A stretch of 64,000 nt of DNA from Pseudomonadota bacterium. GTDB taxonomy: Bacteria; Pseudomonadota; Gammaproteobacteria; Burkholderiales; Gallionellaceae. How positions within the stretch are numbered: the first letter of the stretch is position 1; every line of letters starts with the position of its first letter. Both the position numbers and the translations under genes were made by a program. Below, piece by piece: positions 8,266 through 16,602 of the stretch. The stretch is taken from NCBI GenBank assembly GCA_021848465.1, contig JAJZUP010000001.1, positions 62,001 to 126,000 on the forward strand, written 5' to 3'. The notes beneath the pieces were generated by a model, which worked only from the letters and a program-made list of their open reading frames with translations, searched no databases and was not told the origin of the DNA.

Positions 8266-8972
8266 GACTCGTCACCCGCATCGGCAAACCGCCCCAGCGA
8301 CTTGGCTTCCACTCCCAGTATCTTGGCAAGCCAGGGCGGTGGCGCATCCAGCACTGCCTGCAGGCGCTGCAACACCACCAGGGCCGCACCGCCCTCCGGG
8401 GCCTTCACCGGATGTACATTGGCGCGCACCGCCTTGGCAGCGGCCGGTCCGCCGATGGACTGCACATACACAATCTGGCAGTCGTTGATCAATTCCGCGC
8501 GGGCGCTGTTCTTGTCTTCCGCCTCATCGGTCATCGCTGTTGAGCGCAGCCCAACCAGGCGGATCTCGTCGCGTCCCACCTGGTAAATCAAAAAACGTGG
8601 ACAGGAACCAAAATGTCCATCGACATTCTGTTCGCTGTTGGAAGCCACGGCCACGCGCAAGCTGCCGGGCATGTCGCTGCCCTTGTATGACTGCGGCTTG
8701 GGCAGATTTTCGGCATCATCGCTGTCGCCCCACAATTGGCGCACCGCGAGTTTGATGCTGGCCGGATCGACATCCGGTTCGACCGTTTCTTCGCCCGACA
8801 GCATCAGCTTCAGGTCGGCAACAGTCACCTTGGTCAGCTTCTCTTCAGTGATGGGCAAACCCAACTGGCTGCCCATCCTGGAAGCCAGTGCCGCGACATC
8901 CACACCGTCCAGCGTGCGTGCTGCCATAGCTATGCGCAATGCCGCTTCTTTGGTAATGATGCCATTGTTCAT
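8262..8972 (-). CDS. NafY/NifX-like FeMo-cofactor carrier protein
   Basis: The 236-residue protein has two parts. The N-terminal helical domain (about 1-95) resembles the apo-dinitrogenase-binding domain of NafY/NifY. The C-terminal domain (about 105-215; SLRVAVASNSEQNVDGHFGS and the later IVYVQSIGGPAAAKAV) is the dinitrogenase iron-molybdenum cofactor domain shared by NifX, NifY, NafY and the NifB tail. Such proteins hold FeMo-co or its precursor and stabilise apo-NifDK. The DGHFG motif includes the conserved cofactor-contact His. Position downstream of nifHDKT and the ferredoxin fits. I do not choose between the names nafY and nifY. Confidence 0.8.
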   Translation of the reverse strand: MNNGIITKEAALRIAMAARTLDGVDVAALASRMGSQLGLPITEEKLTKVTVADLKLMLSGEETVEPDVDPASIKLAVRQLWGDSDDAENLPKPQSYKGSDMPGSLRVAVASNSEQNVDGHFGSCPRFLIYQVGRDEIRLVGLRSTAMTDEAEDKNSARAELINDCQIVYVQSIGGPAAAKAVRANVHPVKAPEGGAALVVLQRLQAVLDAPPPWLAKILGVEAKSLGRFADAGDES

Positions 8973-9078
8973 TGTTAGCCCCTTGATTGGGATGTGGGAA
9001 GGGAGAAGGGATCGCGCTTGCGGCGCTCAAGGGTAAAACCAAACTGCTTTTACCCTTCTCTCTTCCCCCTTCCTGCCA

Positions 9079-9279
9079 TTAAGCAGCGACCTGGGTGATG
9101 CAGCCCTTGATCGGGCACACCTTCACGCATTGCGGCTTGTCGTAATCACCCTCGCATTCGGTACAACCGCTTGCGCTGATGACATACAGGCCCTTCTTCA
9201 CGCTGATGGATGCGGTCGGACATTCCGGTTCGCAGTCCCCGCAGGAAGTACACATATCTGCATTGATCTTCATTGCCAT
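9079..9279 (-). CDS. 2[4Fe-4S] ferredoxin of the nif operon
   Basis: The 66-residue protein has two cluster motifs. The first is [12 protein letters not shown] (C-x2-C-x2-C-x3-C). The second is the longer-spaced [18 protein letters not shown], as in FdxN/YfhL-type ferredoxins. It likely carries low-potential electrons for nitrogenase or for cofactor assembly. The ATG at 9279 has a strong AAGGAG upstream; longer frames do not extend the similarity. It is placed between nifT and the NafY-like gene. Confidence 0.85.
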   Translation of the reverse strand: MAMKINADMCTSCGDCEPECPTASISVKKGLYVISASGCTECEGDYDKPQCVKVCPIKGCITQVAA

Positions 9280-9295
9280 GATGAGCTCCTTTCGT

Positions 9296-9520
9296 TTATT
9301 CCGCTGCATCCAGACGCTTGGCTCGCACCGAATACGGCAGGCGCGCCGGTGCGGGCTGCGGCTCAATGTAGTAACTACCGCCATTATTCAGCTTGATCTC
9401 GCCCCCCCATTTTTCCGGGGTATCAAACTCCATCGAAACGATGGTGTCTTCGAGATCGCGCTTGGGCAGGTAGAACTGGTATTTACCATTGCTGTCGCGG
9501 CGGATCATGATGTTTGCCAT
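9296..9520 (-). CDS. nifT: Nitrogen fixation protein NifT (FixU)
   Basis: This 74-residue protein matches the NifT/FixU family throughout. It starts [20 protein letters not shown], has [20 protein letters not shown] in the middle and ends with a [10 protein letters not shown]-like tail. The role is still unclear in the literature; the gene usually follows nifHDK, as here. The ATG is preceded by AAAGGAAG. A 168-bp repeat-bearing gap separates it from nifK. Confidence 0.92.
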   Translation of the reverse strand: MANIMIRRDSNGKYQFYLPKRDLEDTIVSMEFDTPEKWGGEIKLNNGGSYYIEPQPAPARLPYSVRAKRLDAAE

Positions 9521-9539
9521 AACTACTTCCTTTCGTTTC

Positions 9540-9684
9540 AACCCGCTTCTGTGCGGATGAGGAGCCATCGTGAGCGGCCCGAGGGCAAGGCGGACGGAGC
9601 GGAGGGACCGGAACGTACACACAGTACGTGAGGATCCCAAGCACCGCCCAACGCAGCCATCGGACCGCGCAGCAGGCTCATCGC
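9540..9684. repeat. Non-coding repeat-like insert between nifK and nifT
   Basis: The gap contains GATGAGGAGCCATCG near one end and a partly inverse GGCTCATCG near the other, with a small hairpin CGTAC-ACACA-GTACG at 9614-9628. The purine-rich body (GGCAAGGCGGACGGAGCGG) resembles dispersed intergenic repeats seen in other betaproteobacteria. No second copy is in the window, so the repeat status is inferred. Confidence 0.4.
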
Positions 9685-9688
9685 CGCA

Positions 9689-11257
9689 TCAGCGGACCAG
9701 GTCGTGGTTGTAGTCCGTTGTGCCCATGCCGCGAGTTTCCTCGTCCAGCCGCTCCAGCACCGCATTCACGATGGTGGTCAGTGTCTGCATGGCACCCTCG
9801 TAACCCAGCGTGGTAGCGCGGTGCAGGTGGTGGCGATCGAAGATCGGGAAGCCGATGCGGATCAGCGGAACTTCGAACTCCTTACCTTTGTGCAACGTGT
9901 CACGCTGGATGTACTTGGCGTAGCTGTTGCCGATCATGAAGTCAGGCTTTTCGGTCAGCACCAGCGAACGGAAGTGCCACAGGTCAGCGCCGGCGAACAC
10001 CTGGGTGTTTTTGCCGTATGGGCTTTCATCCAACACCTTCTGGATAGCCTTCGCCCACTTCTTGCCGCCGTTGTTGCACAGCACATGCAGCGGCTCGATG
10101 CCCAGCTCCATCAGGAACTTGGTCATGCCGATGGTGAAGTCCGGATCCCCGTACAGGCTGATCTTCTTGCCGTGCAGCCAGGTGTGGCTGTCGGTCATCA
10201 TGTCCACCAGACGGCCGCGCTCCAGGACCAGGGAGTCAGGAATCGGCTTGCCGGTCACTTCGGAAACCTTCATCAGGAATTCGTCAGTCCACTCCAGACC
10301 CATCGGGATCGTGATCTTCGGCACTTCATGCTGCCAAGTGGTTTCGACGAATTTCTTGGTCTTTTCCAGCTGCATCGGCTGCAACAGGAAGGTGGTCTTC
10401 GCGTTCGGGGCATCCTTCACTTCGGCCTGGGTCGTGCCGCCCGCGTACATGCGGAACTGGCCGTCGGCTGGCGTATCCAGCACTTCAGTCGGATTGGACA
10501 GCAGGGTGTAATCCACGCCCATTTCCTTCATCATGCGCTCGATCACACGGTAGTTGCCCAGGTAAGTTTCGAAGCCCGGCACCAGGTTGATCTTGCCGTT
10601 CTTGCCGACTGCCTTGCCTTCCATGTGGTTCAGCGTGAAGTAGCGGATGATGCCTTCGAACATGTTGTCCCAGCCGGTGACATGCGAGCCAACGAACGAC
10701 GGGGTATGCGCAAACGGTGTCGGGAAATCCTTCTCGATGTACTCTTCCTTCTTCGTGTTGTTGATGAAGGCGTTCAAGTCGTCACCAATCACTTCCGCCA
10801 TACAGGTGGTGGAAACGGCGATCATCTCGGGCTTGTACAGGGCCTTGGCATTCTGCAAGCCGTCCTTCATGTTCTGCTGACCGCCGAACACGGCTGCGTC
10901 TTCAGTCATGGAGTCGGACACGCAGGAAACGGGCTCACGGAAATGACGGTTGAAATAGGTACGGAAGTAAGCCACGCAACCTTGCGAACCGTGCACGTAC
11001 GGCAGGGTTTTTTCAAAACCCAGCGCACACAGCACAGCACCCAGCGGCTGGCAGGCCTTGGCCGGGTTAACGGTCAGGGCTTCGCGCTTGAAGTTCAGTT
11101 CGCGATACTCCATCGTGGTGGTCCACTTGAAAGTGTCGGCGATCTTCGCGTCGTCATGACGCTCTTCGAACATCTTCTGTTTGTTGCTCAGCGTTTCCTT
11201 GTATTCGTCCTGACGGAACAGAGGATAACAAGGCTTGATGTCATCAACTTTTTGCAT
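9689..11257 (-). CDS. nifK: Nitrogenase MoFe protein beta subunit NifK
   Basis: NifK (522 residues) forms the alpha2-beta2 MoFe protein with NifD and helps hold the P-cluster. Family landmarks are clear: CQPLGAVLCALGFEKTLPYV (about 69-88) and HGSQGCVAYFRTYFNRHFRE (about 89-108), which supply P-cluster cysteines, then VSTTCMAEVIGDDLNAFI (Cys ligand at about 150), and MIGNSYAKYIQRDTL near the C-terminus. Length is normal for the type with an N-terminal extension. It lies 84 bp downstream of nifD in nifHDKT. Confidence 0.98.
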   Translation of the reverse strand: MQKVDDIKPCYPLFRQDEYKETLSNKQKMFEERHDDAKIADTFKWTTTMEYRELNFKREALTVNPAKACQPLGAVLCALGFEKTLPYVHGSQGCVAYFRTYFNRHFREPVSCVSDSMTEDAAVFGGQQNMKDGLQNAKALYKPEMIAVSTTCMAEVIGDDLNAFINNTKKEEYIEKDFPTPFAHTPSFVGSHVTGWDNMFEGIIRYFTLNHMEGKAVGKNGKINLVPGFETYLGNYRVIERMMKEMGVDYTLLSNPTEVLDTPADGQFRMYAGGTTQAEVKDAPNAKTTFLLQPMQLEKTKKFVETTWQHEVPKITIPMGLEWTDEFLMKVSEVTGKPIPDSLVLERGRLVDMMTDSHTWLHGKKISLYGDPDFTIGMTKFLMELGIEPLHVLCNNGGKKWAKAIQKVLDESPYGKNTQVFAGADLWHFRSLVLTEKPDFMIGNSYAKYIQRDTLHKGKEFEVPLIRIGFPIFDRHHLHRATTLGYEGAMQTLTTIVNAVLERLDEETRGMGTTDYNHDLVR

Positions 11258-11341
11258 TTCTATCTCCTTAGCCGCACTGCCAATTTGCAGATGCCGGCAC
11301 AGATTGATTGATGGGCGGCGTTGCCACCGCCCCTATGTTTC

Positions 11342-12790
11342 TTACGCAGCCTTTTTCCAGGGCGGTGTCAGCTTGCTCCAGCATGGATTGTTCAGCGTCA
11401 TGTCCATGTCGCGGGCGAAGATGGCGAAGCCGTCATAGCCGTGGTACGGGCCGGAATAGTCCCAGCTGTGCATCTGGCGGAACGGGATACCCATCTTCTG
11501 GAAAATGAACTTTTCCTTGATGCCGGAGCCGACCAGGTCAGGCTTGACCTTCTTCACGAACTCTTCGAATTCGAAGCCGGTCACGTCGTCATACAGCAAG
11601 GTGGCGTTGCCCATTTCCTTGATGGTGCGGTCGTAGTCGTCGTTGTGAGCGAACTCGTAGCCGGTACCGACCACTTCCATGCCCAGGTCTTCATAGGCGC
11701 CGATCACGTGACGCGGACGCAGGCCGCCGACGTACAGCATGACGCGCTTGCCTTCGAGGCGCGGCTTGTACTTGGCGATGATGCCCTCCATGATGGGCTT
11801 GTACTTGGCAATCACCTTCTCGGCGTTGGCCTGGATCGTGGCGTCGAAGAAACCGGCAATGCGGCGGATCGACTCCTCGATTTTGGTCGGGCCGAAGAAG
11901 TTGTATTCCATGTAAGGAATGCCGTACTTTTCTTCCATGTGGCGGCTGATATAGTTCATCGAACGATAGCAGTGCAACAGGTTCAGCTTGGCCTTCGGTG
12001 TGTTTTCCATTTCGGCGATGGTGCCGTCGCCGGACCATTGCGCAATCACGCGCAGCCCCATGTCTTCGAGGATGGTGCGGGTGGCCCAGGCGTCGCCGCC
12101 GATGTTGTAGTCGCCGATGATGGTCACATCGTAAGGAGTGGACTCGAACGCGCTGGTGTCGCGGTTGCCCAGCACCCAGTCACGGATCGCATCGTTGGCA
12201 ATGTGGTGGCCGAGCGATTGCGACACACCGCGGAAACCTTCGCAACGCACCGGCACCACCGGCTTGTTGATTTCCTTGGCAGCCTTCTTGGAAACGGCTT
12301 CGATGTCGTCACCGATCAGGCCGATCGGGCACTCGGACTGCACGGAAATACCTTTGTGCAGCGGGAACAGCTGCTCGATTTCACCGATCAGCTTGGCGAG
12401 CTTCTTGTCGCCGCCGAACACGATGTCCTTTTCCTGGAAGTCGGAAGTGAAGTTCATCGTACCGAAGGTGTTGATGCCGGTGGTGCCGACATAGTAGTTA
12501 CGGCGACCGGCGCGGGAATAGGCACCGCAACCGACCGGGCCGTGGGAAATATGGATCATGTCCTTGATCGGGCCCCACACCACGCCCTTGGAACCGGCGT
12601 AAGCGCAGCCGCGAATCGTCATCACACCCGGCAGCGATTTGCGGTTGGAGGTGATGCACTTCTTGGACTGTTCAATGGATTGATCGTTGACCGCCAAATG
12701 CTTGGCGCGGTCTTTCTTGGCTTTCTCGGGATAAACCTCCAGCACCTCCTGAATGAGGGCTTCGGTTTCTTCGCGTGTTAATGCAGTCAT
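11342..12790 (-). CDS. nifD: Nitrogenase MoFe protein alpha subunit NifD
   Basis: NifD (482 residues) carries the FeMo-cofactor site of nitrogenase. Conserved segments include [20 protein letters not shown], the P-cluster region [32 protein letters not shown], the FeMo-co Cys region [14 protein letters not shown] (Cys about 272), and the FeMo-co His in [16 protein letters not shown] near residue 440. The ATG at 12790 is preceded by GGAGAAAG; longer frames would include the intergenic repeat. It lies 135 bp after nifH. Confidence 0.98.
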   Translation of the reverse strand: MTALTREETEALIQEVLEVYPEKAKKDRAKHLAVNDQSIEQSKKCITSNRKSLPGVMTIRGCAYAGSKGVVWGPIKDMIHISHGPVGCGAYSRAGRRNYYVGTTGINTFGTMNFTSDFQEKDIVFGGDKKLAKLIGEIEQLFPLHKGISVQSECPIGLIGDDIEAVSKKAAKEINKPVVPVRCEGFRGVSQSLGHHIANDAIRDWVLGNRDTSAFESTPYDVTIIGDYNIGGDAWATRTILEDMGLRVIAQWSGDGTIAEMENTPKAKLNLLHCYRSMNYISRHMEEKYGIPYMEYNFFGPTKIEESIRRIAGFFDATIQANAEKVIAKYKPIMEGIIAKYKPRLEGKRVMLYVGGLRPRHVIGAYEDLGMEVVGTGYEFAHNDDYDRTIKEMGNATLLYDDVTGFEFEEFVKKVKPDLVGSGIKEKFIFQKMGIPFRQMHSWDYSGPYHGYDGFAIFARDMDMTLNNPCWSKLTPPWKKAA

Positions 12791-12862
12791 TTCTTTCTCC
12801 TTATGGCCCACCAATCTGTGGAGCCCAGTGTTAGAGAGCGGACGAACGCCAGAGGTACTTGC

Positions 12863-12887
12863 CGTTCGCCCTGAGCCTGTCGAAGGG
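12863..12887. repeat. Dispersed short repeat in the nifH-nifD spacer
   Basis: The plus strand reads CGTTCGCCCTGAGCCTGTCG followed by AAGGG. Its complement (CCTTCGACAGGCTCAGGGCG) is a well-known short repeat scattered in many proteobacterial genomes. Only one copy is seen in the window. It sits directly beside a hairpin at 12887-12909. Confidence 0.6.
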
Positions 12888-12909
12888 CCGCTCACTCAGC
12901 ATGAGCGGC
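12887..12909 (-). promoter_or_regulatory. Stem-loop in the nifH-nifD intergenic mRNA
   Basis: GCCGCTCA and TGAGCGGC form a perfect 8-bp stem with a 7-nt loop, 16 bp past the nifH stop. There is no following U-run, so it should stabilise the nifH message or partly stop transcription, as described for hairpins between nifH and nifD in other diazotrophs. This effect is inferred here. Confidence 0.5.
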
Positions 12910-12925
12910 GCTACGACTCTTTACA

Positions 12926-13804
<879 letters not shown>

Positions 13805-13859
13805 CTAAGAGTTACAGAAAAGAAACGCGATAAAAACTGTTGCTCGCACCTCCTTCATC

Positions 13860-13874
13860 GCAAGCTCCGTGCCA
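13860..13874 (-). promoter_or_regulatory. Sigma-54 (-24/-12) promoter of nifH
   Basis: Reading the minus strand, TGGCACGGAGCTTGC is an exact fit to the RpoN consensus TGGCACG-N4-TTGC. The -12 end is 65 bp upstream of the nifH ATG, leaving a leader of about 50 nt. Confidence 0.9.
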
Positions 13875-13903
13875 CCCCGCCGACAACCGCACAACAAGTT
13901 GAA

Positions 13904-14806
13904 ATGCAAGAGAAAATTTATTCCACCCAAAATGTGCTGGCGGATGACGAACACAACAAAGCCCCTGCTTTTGTAGCAGTGCCTACAAGCCTCTCCGTCG
14001 GTCTGCCGCGCAGTGCGCGCCTGCCGATCAACCGCTGCAACCTGCCGCCCGACATCCTCGGTGGACTCACCTTCCAGCGTGCACCTGTCGCACTGCAGCT
14101 CGACGGCGTGCGCGAACTGCACCGTGGCTTCTTCTCCCTGCTCGACAAACTGCAAACAGCTGACGAACGCGCTGAGGCCTTCACGCTGCACATGAACGCC
14201 TGCTTCTACCTGGACCAACCGGAGCAAGCGGGCTACACCGACAAACAAGGGAGCAAACGACACAAGGCCGACTACCTGCGCATGGTGCGCGGCTGGAGCT
14301 TCGACTCGGACAGCCGCGAAGGCGCGGCACTGAAAGGATGGGTGGAGTCACGCTTCGGCCTGCTGCCACGACACCACGGTGGCCCGATACGCGACTTCTC
14401 CGGCGTTGCCTACCGCCGCTACCTGGAGATGCGCGCCAAGGCCGTGTACGGCACCAATGCCCTCGAAGCACAATTCGACCTGCTCTATACCTACTGCCAA
14501 TACGAACTCGCGCGACACCTGCCCGACACAACCCACCTCACGCTGTATCGCGGCGTAAACCGCGTGGACGAACACGAAACCCTTGCCACGCTGAACAAGC
14601 AACAGCGCGTCGTGCTGCTCAACAACCTCAACTCCTTCACCGCCAACCGCGAACGCGCCGACGAATTCGGCGACTACCTGCTCGCCGCGCAAGTGCCGCT
14701 CTCAAAAATCGCGTTCTACTCGAAGCTGCTGCCGGGTATGCTGAAGGGAGAGGATGAGTACACTGTAGTAGGTGGGGTGTATGAGGTAAGCGTGGCGGCG
14801 TATTAA
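13904..14806 (+). CDS. draT: NAD+-dinitrogenase-reductase ADP-ribosyltransferase DraT
   Basis: DraT switches nitrogenase off by transferring ADP-ribose from NAD+ to Arg101 of NifH when ammonium or darkness/energy limits are sensed. The 300-residue protein fits the family, with LPINRCNLPPDILGGLTFQ near the N-terminus, LHMNACFYLDQPE, KADYLRMVRGWSFDS and TLYRGVN near residue 210, and a late catalytic-type segment with GEDEYTVVGG. I placed the start at the ATG at 13904; the frame is open upstream but runs into nifH. It is divergent from nifH. The partner draG is 40 kb away, at 54687. Confidence 0.92.
   Translation: MQEKIYSTQNVLADDEHNKAPAFVAVPTSLSVGLPRSARLPINRCNLPPDILGGLTFQRAPVALQLDGVRELHRGFFSLLDKLQTADERAEAFTLHMNACFYLDQPEQAGYTDKQGSKRHKADYLRMVRGWSFDSDSREGAALKGWVESRFGLLPRHHGGPIRDFSGVAYRRYLEMRAKAVYGTNALEAQFDLLYTYCQYELARHLPDTTHLTLYRGVNRVDEHETLATLNKQQRVVLLNNLNSFTANRERADEFGDYLLAAQVPLSKIAFYSKLLPGMLKGEDEYTVVGGVYEVSVAAY
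13972..13987. promoter_or_regulatory. NifA upstream activator site for nifH (inside draT)
   Basis: TGTAGCAGTGCCTACA fits TGT-N10-ACA and is itself a dyad (TGTAG...CTACA). It is centred about 106 bp upstream of the nifH -24 element, the usual enhancer distance, but lies within the first codons of the divergent draT gene. Confidence 0.75.
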
Positions 14807-14935
14807 CCAGTTCACGCCCCCGAATAATGTGGCTGCACTCATCCACATGCCACCATTTCATTCCATGAAAACCGCAATCCCGGTCAGGACTCCGCCCAGC
14901 CTTTGCCGTATCGTGCTGCCCAAGGAGATCGGGCA

Positions 14936-15802
14936 GTGAGCAAATCGCGGGAAGATTTATATTGTGCAAGATTCGACAAGGTGTTCGATTACATCGACCG
15001 CCACCTCGACGAATCTTTGACAGTGGAGCAATTAAGCCGGATTGCGCATTTTTCGAAATTTCATTTCCACCGCCAGTTCTCCGATTACTGCGGCATCAGT
15101 GTCATCCGCTATATCCAGCTCATGCGGCTCAAGCGCGCCTCATACCGGCTGGTCTTCAATCCGCTGGAACGGATTACGCAGATTGCACTGGACGCCGGTT
15201 TTGAAAACCCGGAGTCGTTCTCGCGCGCCTTCAAGCTGGCTTTCGGGCAGACGCCCTCCGCCTTCCGCAAGCAGCCCCTGTGGGAACCGTGGCATGAACG
15301 CATTCAACTCCCGATTCGAGAAAGGAAAGTCCTGATGGAAGTAAAGATCGTTGATTTCGCGCCAACCCGCATTGCGGTGCTGGAACACCTTGGCGCCCCT
15401 AGCCTGCTGAACGACTCCGTCAGCAAGTTCATTGCCTGGCGCAAGAGCAGTGGCCTGTCCCCAGTGCAGGGCAGCCGCACTTTCGGCATTGCCTACGACA
15501 ATCCGGATACCACGGAAGCGGCCAAATTCCGTTTCGATATTGCCGGGTCGGTCATCGAAGAAATTCCCGCCAACCCACAAGGTGTGGTCAATAAAACCAT
15601 CCCCGGCGGACGTTGTGCGGTGGTGCGTCACATCGGTTCGCATGACCGCATGAATGCCTGCATCTATGCGCTGTACCGCGATTGGCTGCCCAACAGCGGC
15701 GAAGAGCTGCGCGACTTTCCGCTGTTCTTCCATTACCTGAACCTGATACCGGATACACCGGAACATGAACTGGTAACCGACATCTACCTGCCGTTGAAAT
15801 AA
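14936..15802 (+). CDS. AraC-type regulator with GyrI-like effector domain
   Basis: The 288-residue protein has an N-terminal double helix-turn-helix of AraC type (about 5-105; SLTVEQLSRIAHFSKFHFHR and ITQIALDAGFENPESFSRAF). A C-terminal GyrI-like SAM-binding fold (about 135-287; VKIVDFAPTRIAVLEHLG) follows. This is the layout of Rob/BmrR-like regulators that bind small, often toxic ligands. The GTG at 14936 is preceded by AAGGAG at 8 nt, which is better than the upstream TTG. The gene is followed by a hairpin terminator. Target unknown. Confidence 0.85.
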   Translation: MSKSREDLYCARFDKVFDYIDRHLDESLTVEQLSRIAHFSKFHFHRQFSDYCGISVIRYIQLMRLKRASYRLVFNPLERITQIALDAGFENPESFSRAFKLAFGQTPSAFRKQPLWEPWHERIQLPIRERKVLMEVKIVDFAPTRIAVLEHLGAPSLLNDSVSKFIAWRKSSGLSPVQGSRTFGIAYDNPDTTEAAKFRFDIAGSVIEEIPANPQGVVNKTIPGGRCAVVRHIGSHDRMNACIYALYRDWLPNSGEELRDFPLFFHYLNLIPDTPEHELVTDIYLPLK

Positions 15803-15817
15803 CGGTGTAACTCTTGC

Positions 15818-15844
15818 GGCCAGTTCCATACTGGCCGGTTTCTT
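15818..15844 (+). terminator. Rho-independent-like terminator after the AraC gene
   Basis: GGCCAGT-TCCAT-ACTGGCC forms a perfect 7-bp stem, followed by the T-rich GGTTTCTT. It begins 16 bp after the AraC-type gene. Confidence 0.55.
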
Positions 15845-15984
15845 GCTCAACACCCTCCATTAGTACTCGGCAACAACAGCCAACTCCTGCAATTGCCTTG
15901 TACGGCGCATCGCGGTTGTCGGCAATCCGACATCATCAGTGTTCGTTGTTGCGTTGCAATCGACATTTACTCAGGGAAACGACG

Positions 15985-16602
15985 ATGAAGTTCTACATGA
16001 CGCCCGGCTCGTGTTCGACCGGCATCCACATCCTGCTCGAAGAGCTGGAGCTGGTGTTCGAGGTGTACCTGGTCAACCTGATTGCGGGCGACCAGCTGAA
16101 GCCGGAAAACCTGGCGGTGAATCCCAAGGCCACCATCCCGACGCTGGTACGCGACGACGGCTCGGCCGTCACCGAATTCCAGGCCATTGCCTGGTGGCTG
16201 GCGCGCACCTATCCCAAGGCGAAGTTGCTGCCCGATGATGCGGAGGGCGAGGTACGCGTGATCGAGACTTTGAATTACGTGGTGGGCACGATCCACGGGC
16301 AAGGCTACACGCGCATCTTCACCACCGAAAACTATTCAGCCGATGCTTCTCAGCACGAAGCAATCAAGACGCGTGGCCGCAACATCGTGAGCAAGGGGCT
16401 TGCGCTGATGGATGCGCAACTGGCGGGCAAGGAATATGTCGTCGGCCGTTTCAGCATCGCCGATGCGGCCTTGTTCTATGTGGAATTCTGGGCGGACAAG
16501 ATCAAGCTGGCGCTGCCGCCAAACTGTCTCACACATTACCAGCGCATGCTGCAACGCCCGGCCGTGCGACGTGTATTGATGGAAGAAGGGTACCGGATAT
16601 GA
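15985..16602 (+). CDS. Glutathione S-transferase family protein
   Basis: The 205-residue protein has an N-terminal thioredoxin-like GST domain (MKFYMTPGSCSTGIHILLEE; active Ser/Cys in the GSCSTG turn; NPKATIPTLV and the cis-Pro) and a C-terminal helical domain ending in an N-capping-type segment (VVGRFSIADAALFYVEFW). Substrate unknown. It overlaps the next gene, an Fe-S oxidoreductase, by 4 bp, so the two are probably made together. A palindromic TGTCGG-CAAT-CCGACA lies 52 bp upstream. Confidence 0.85.
   Translation: MKFYMTPGSCSTGIHILLEELELVFEVYLVNLIAGDQLKPENLAVNPKATIPTLVRDDGSAVTEFQAIAWWLARTYPKAKLLPDDAEGEVRVIETLNYVVGTIHGQGYTRIFTTENYSADASQHEAIKTRGRNIVSKGLALMDAQLAGKEYVVGRFSIADAALFYVEFWADKIKLALPPNCLTHYQRMLQRPAVRRVLMEEGYRI

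Noticed and set aside
9704-11311. Long plus-strand open frame opposite nifK
   Set aside because: NifK on the minus strand has every family landmark; the opposite frame has no ribosome site and unnatural composition.
11321-12781. Long plus-strand open frame opposite nifD
   Set aside because: Antisense shadow of nifD, with no start signal and no recognisable domain.
13933-13953. A second NifA site near TGTGCTGG in draT
   Set aside because: The distance between TGT and ACA is 15, not 10.
15832-15846. TGGCCGGTTTCTTGC, a -24/-12-like match before the GST gene
   Set aside because: It overlaps the terminator hairpin after the AraC-type gene, its -24 is poor, and the only NifA-like site lies downstream of it.
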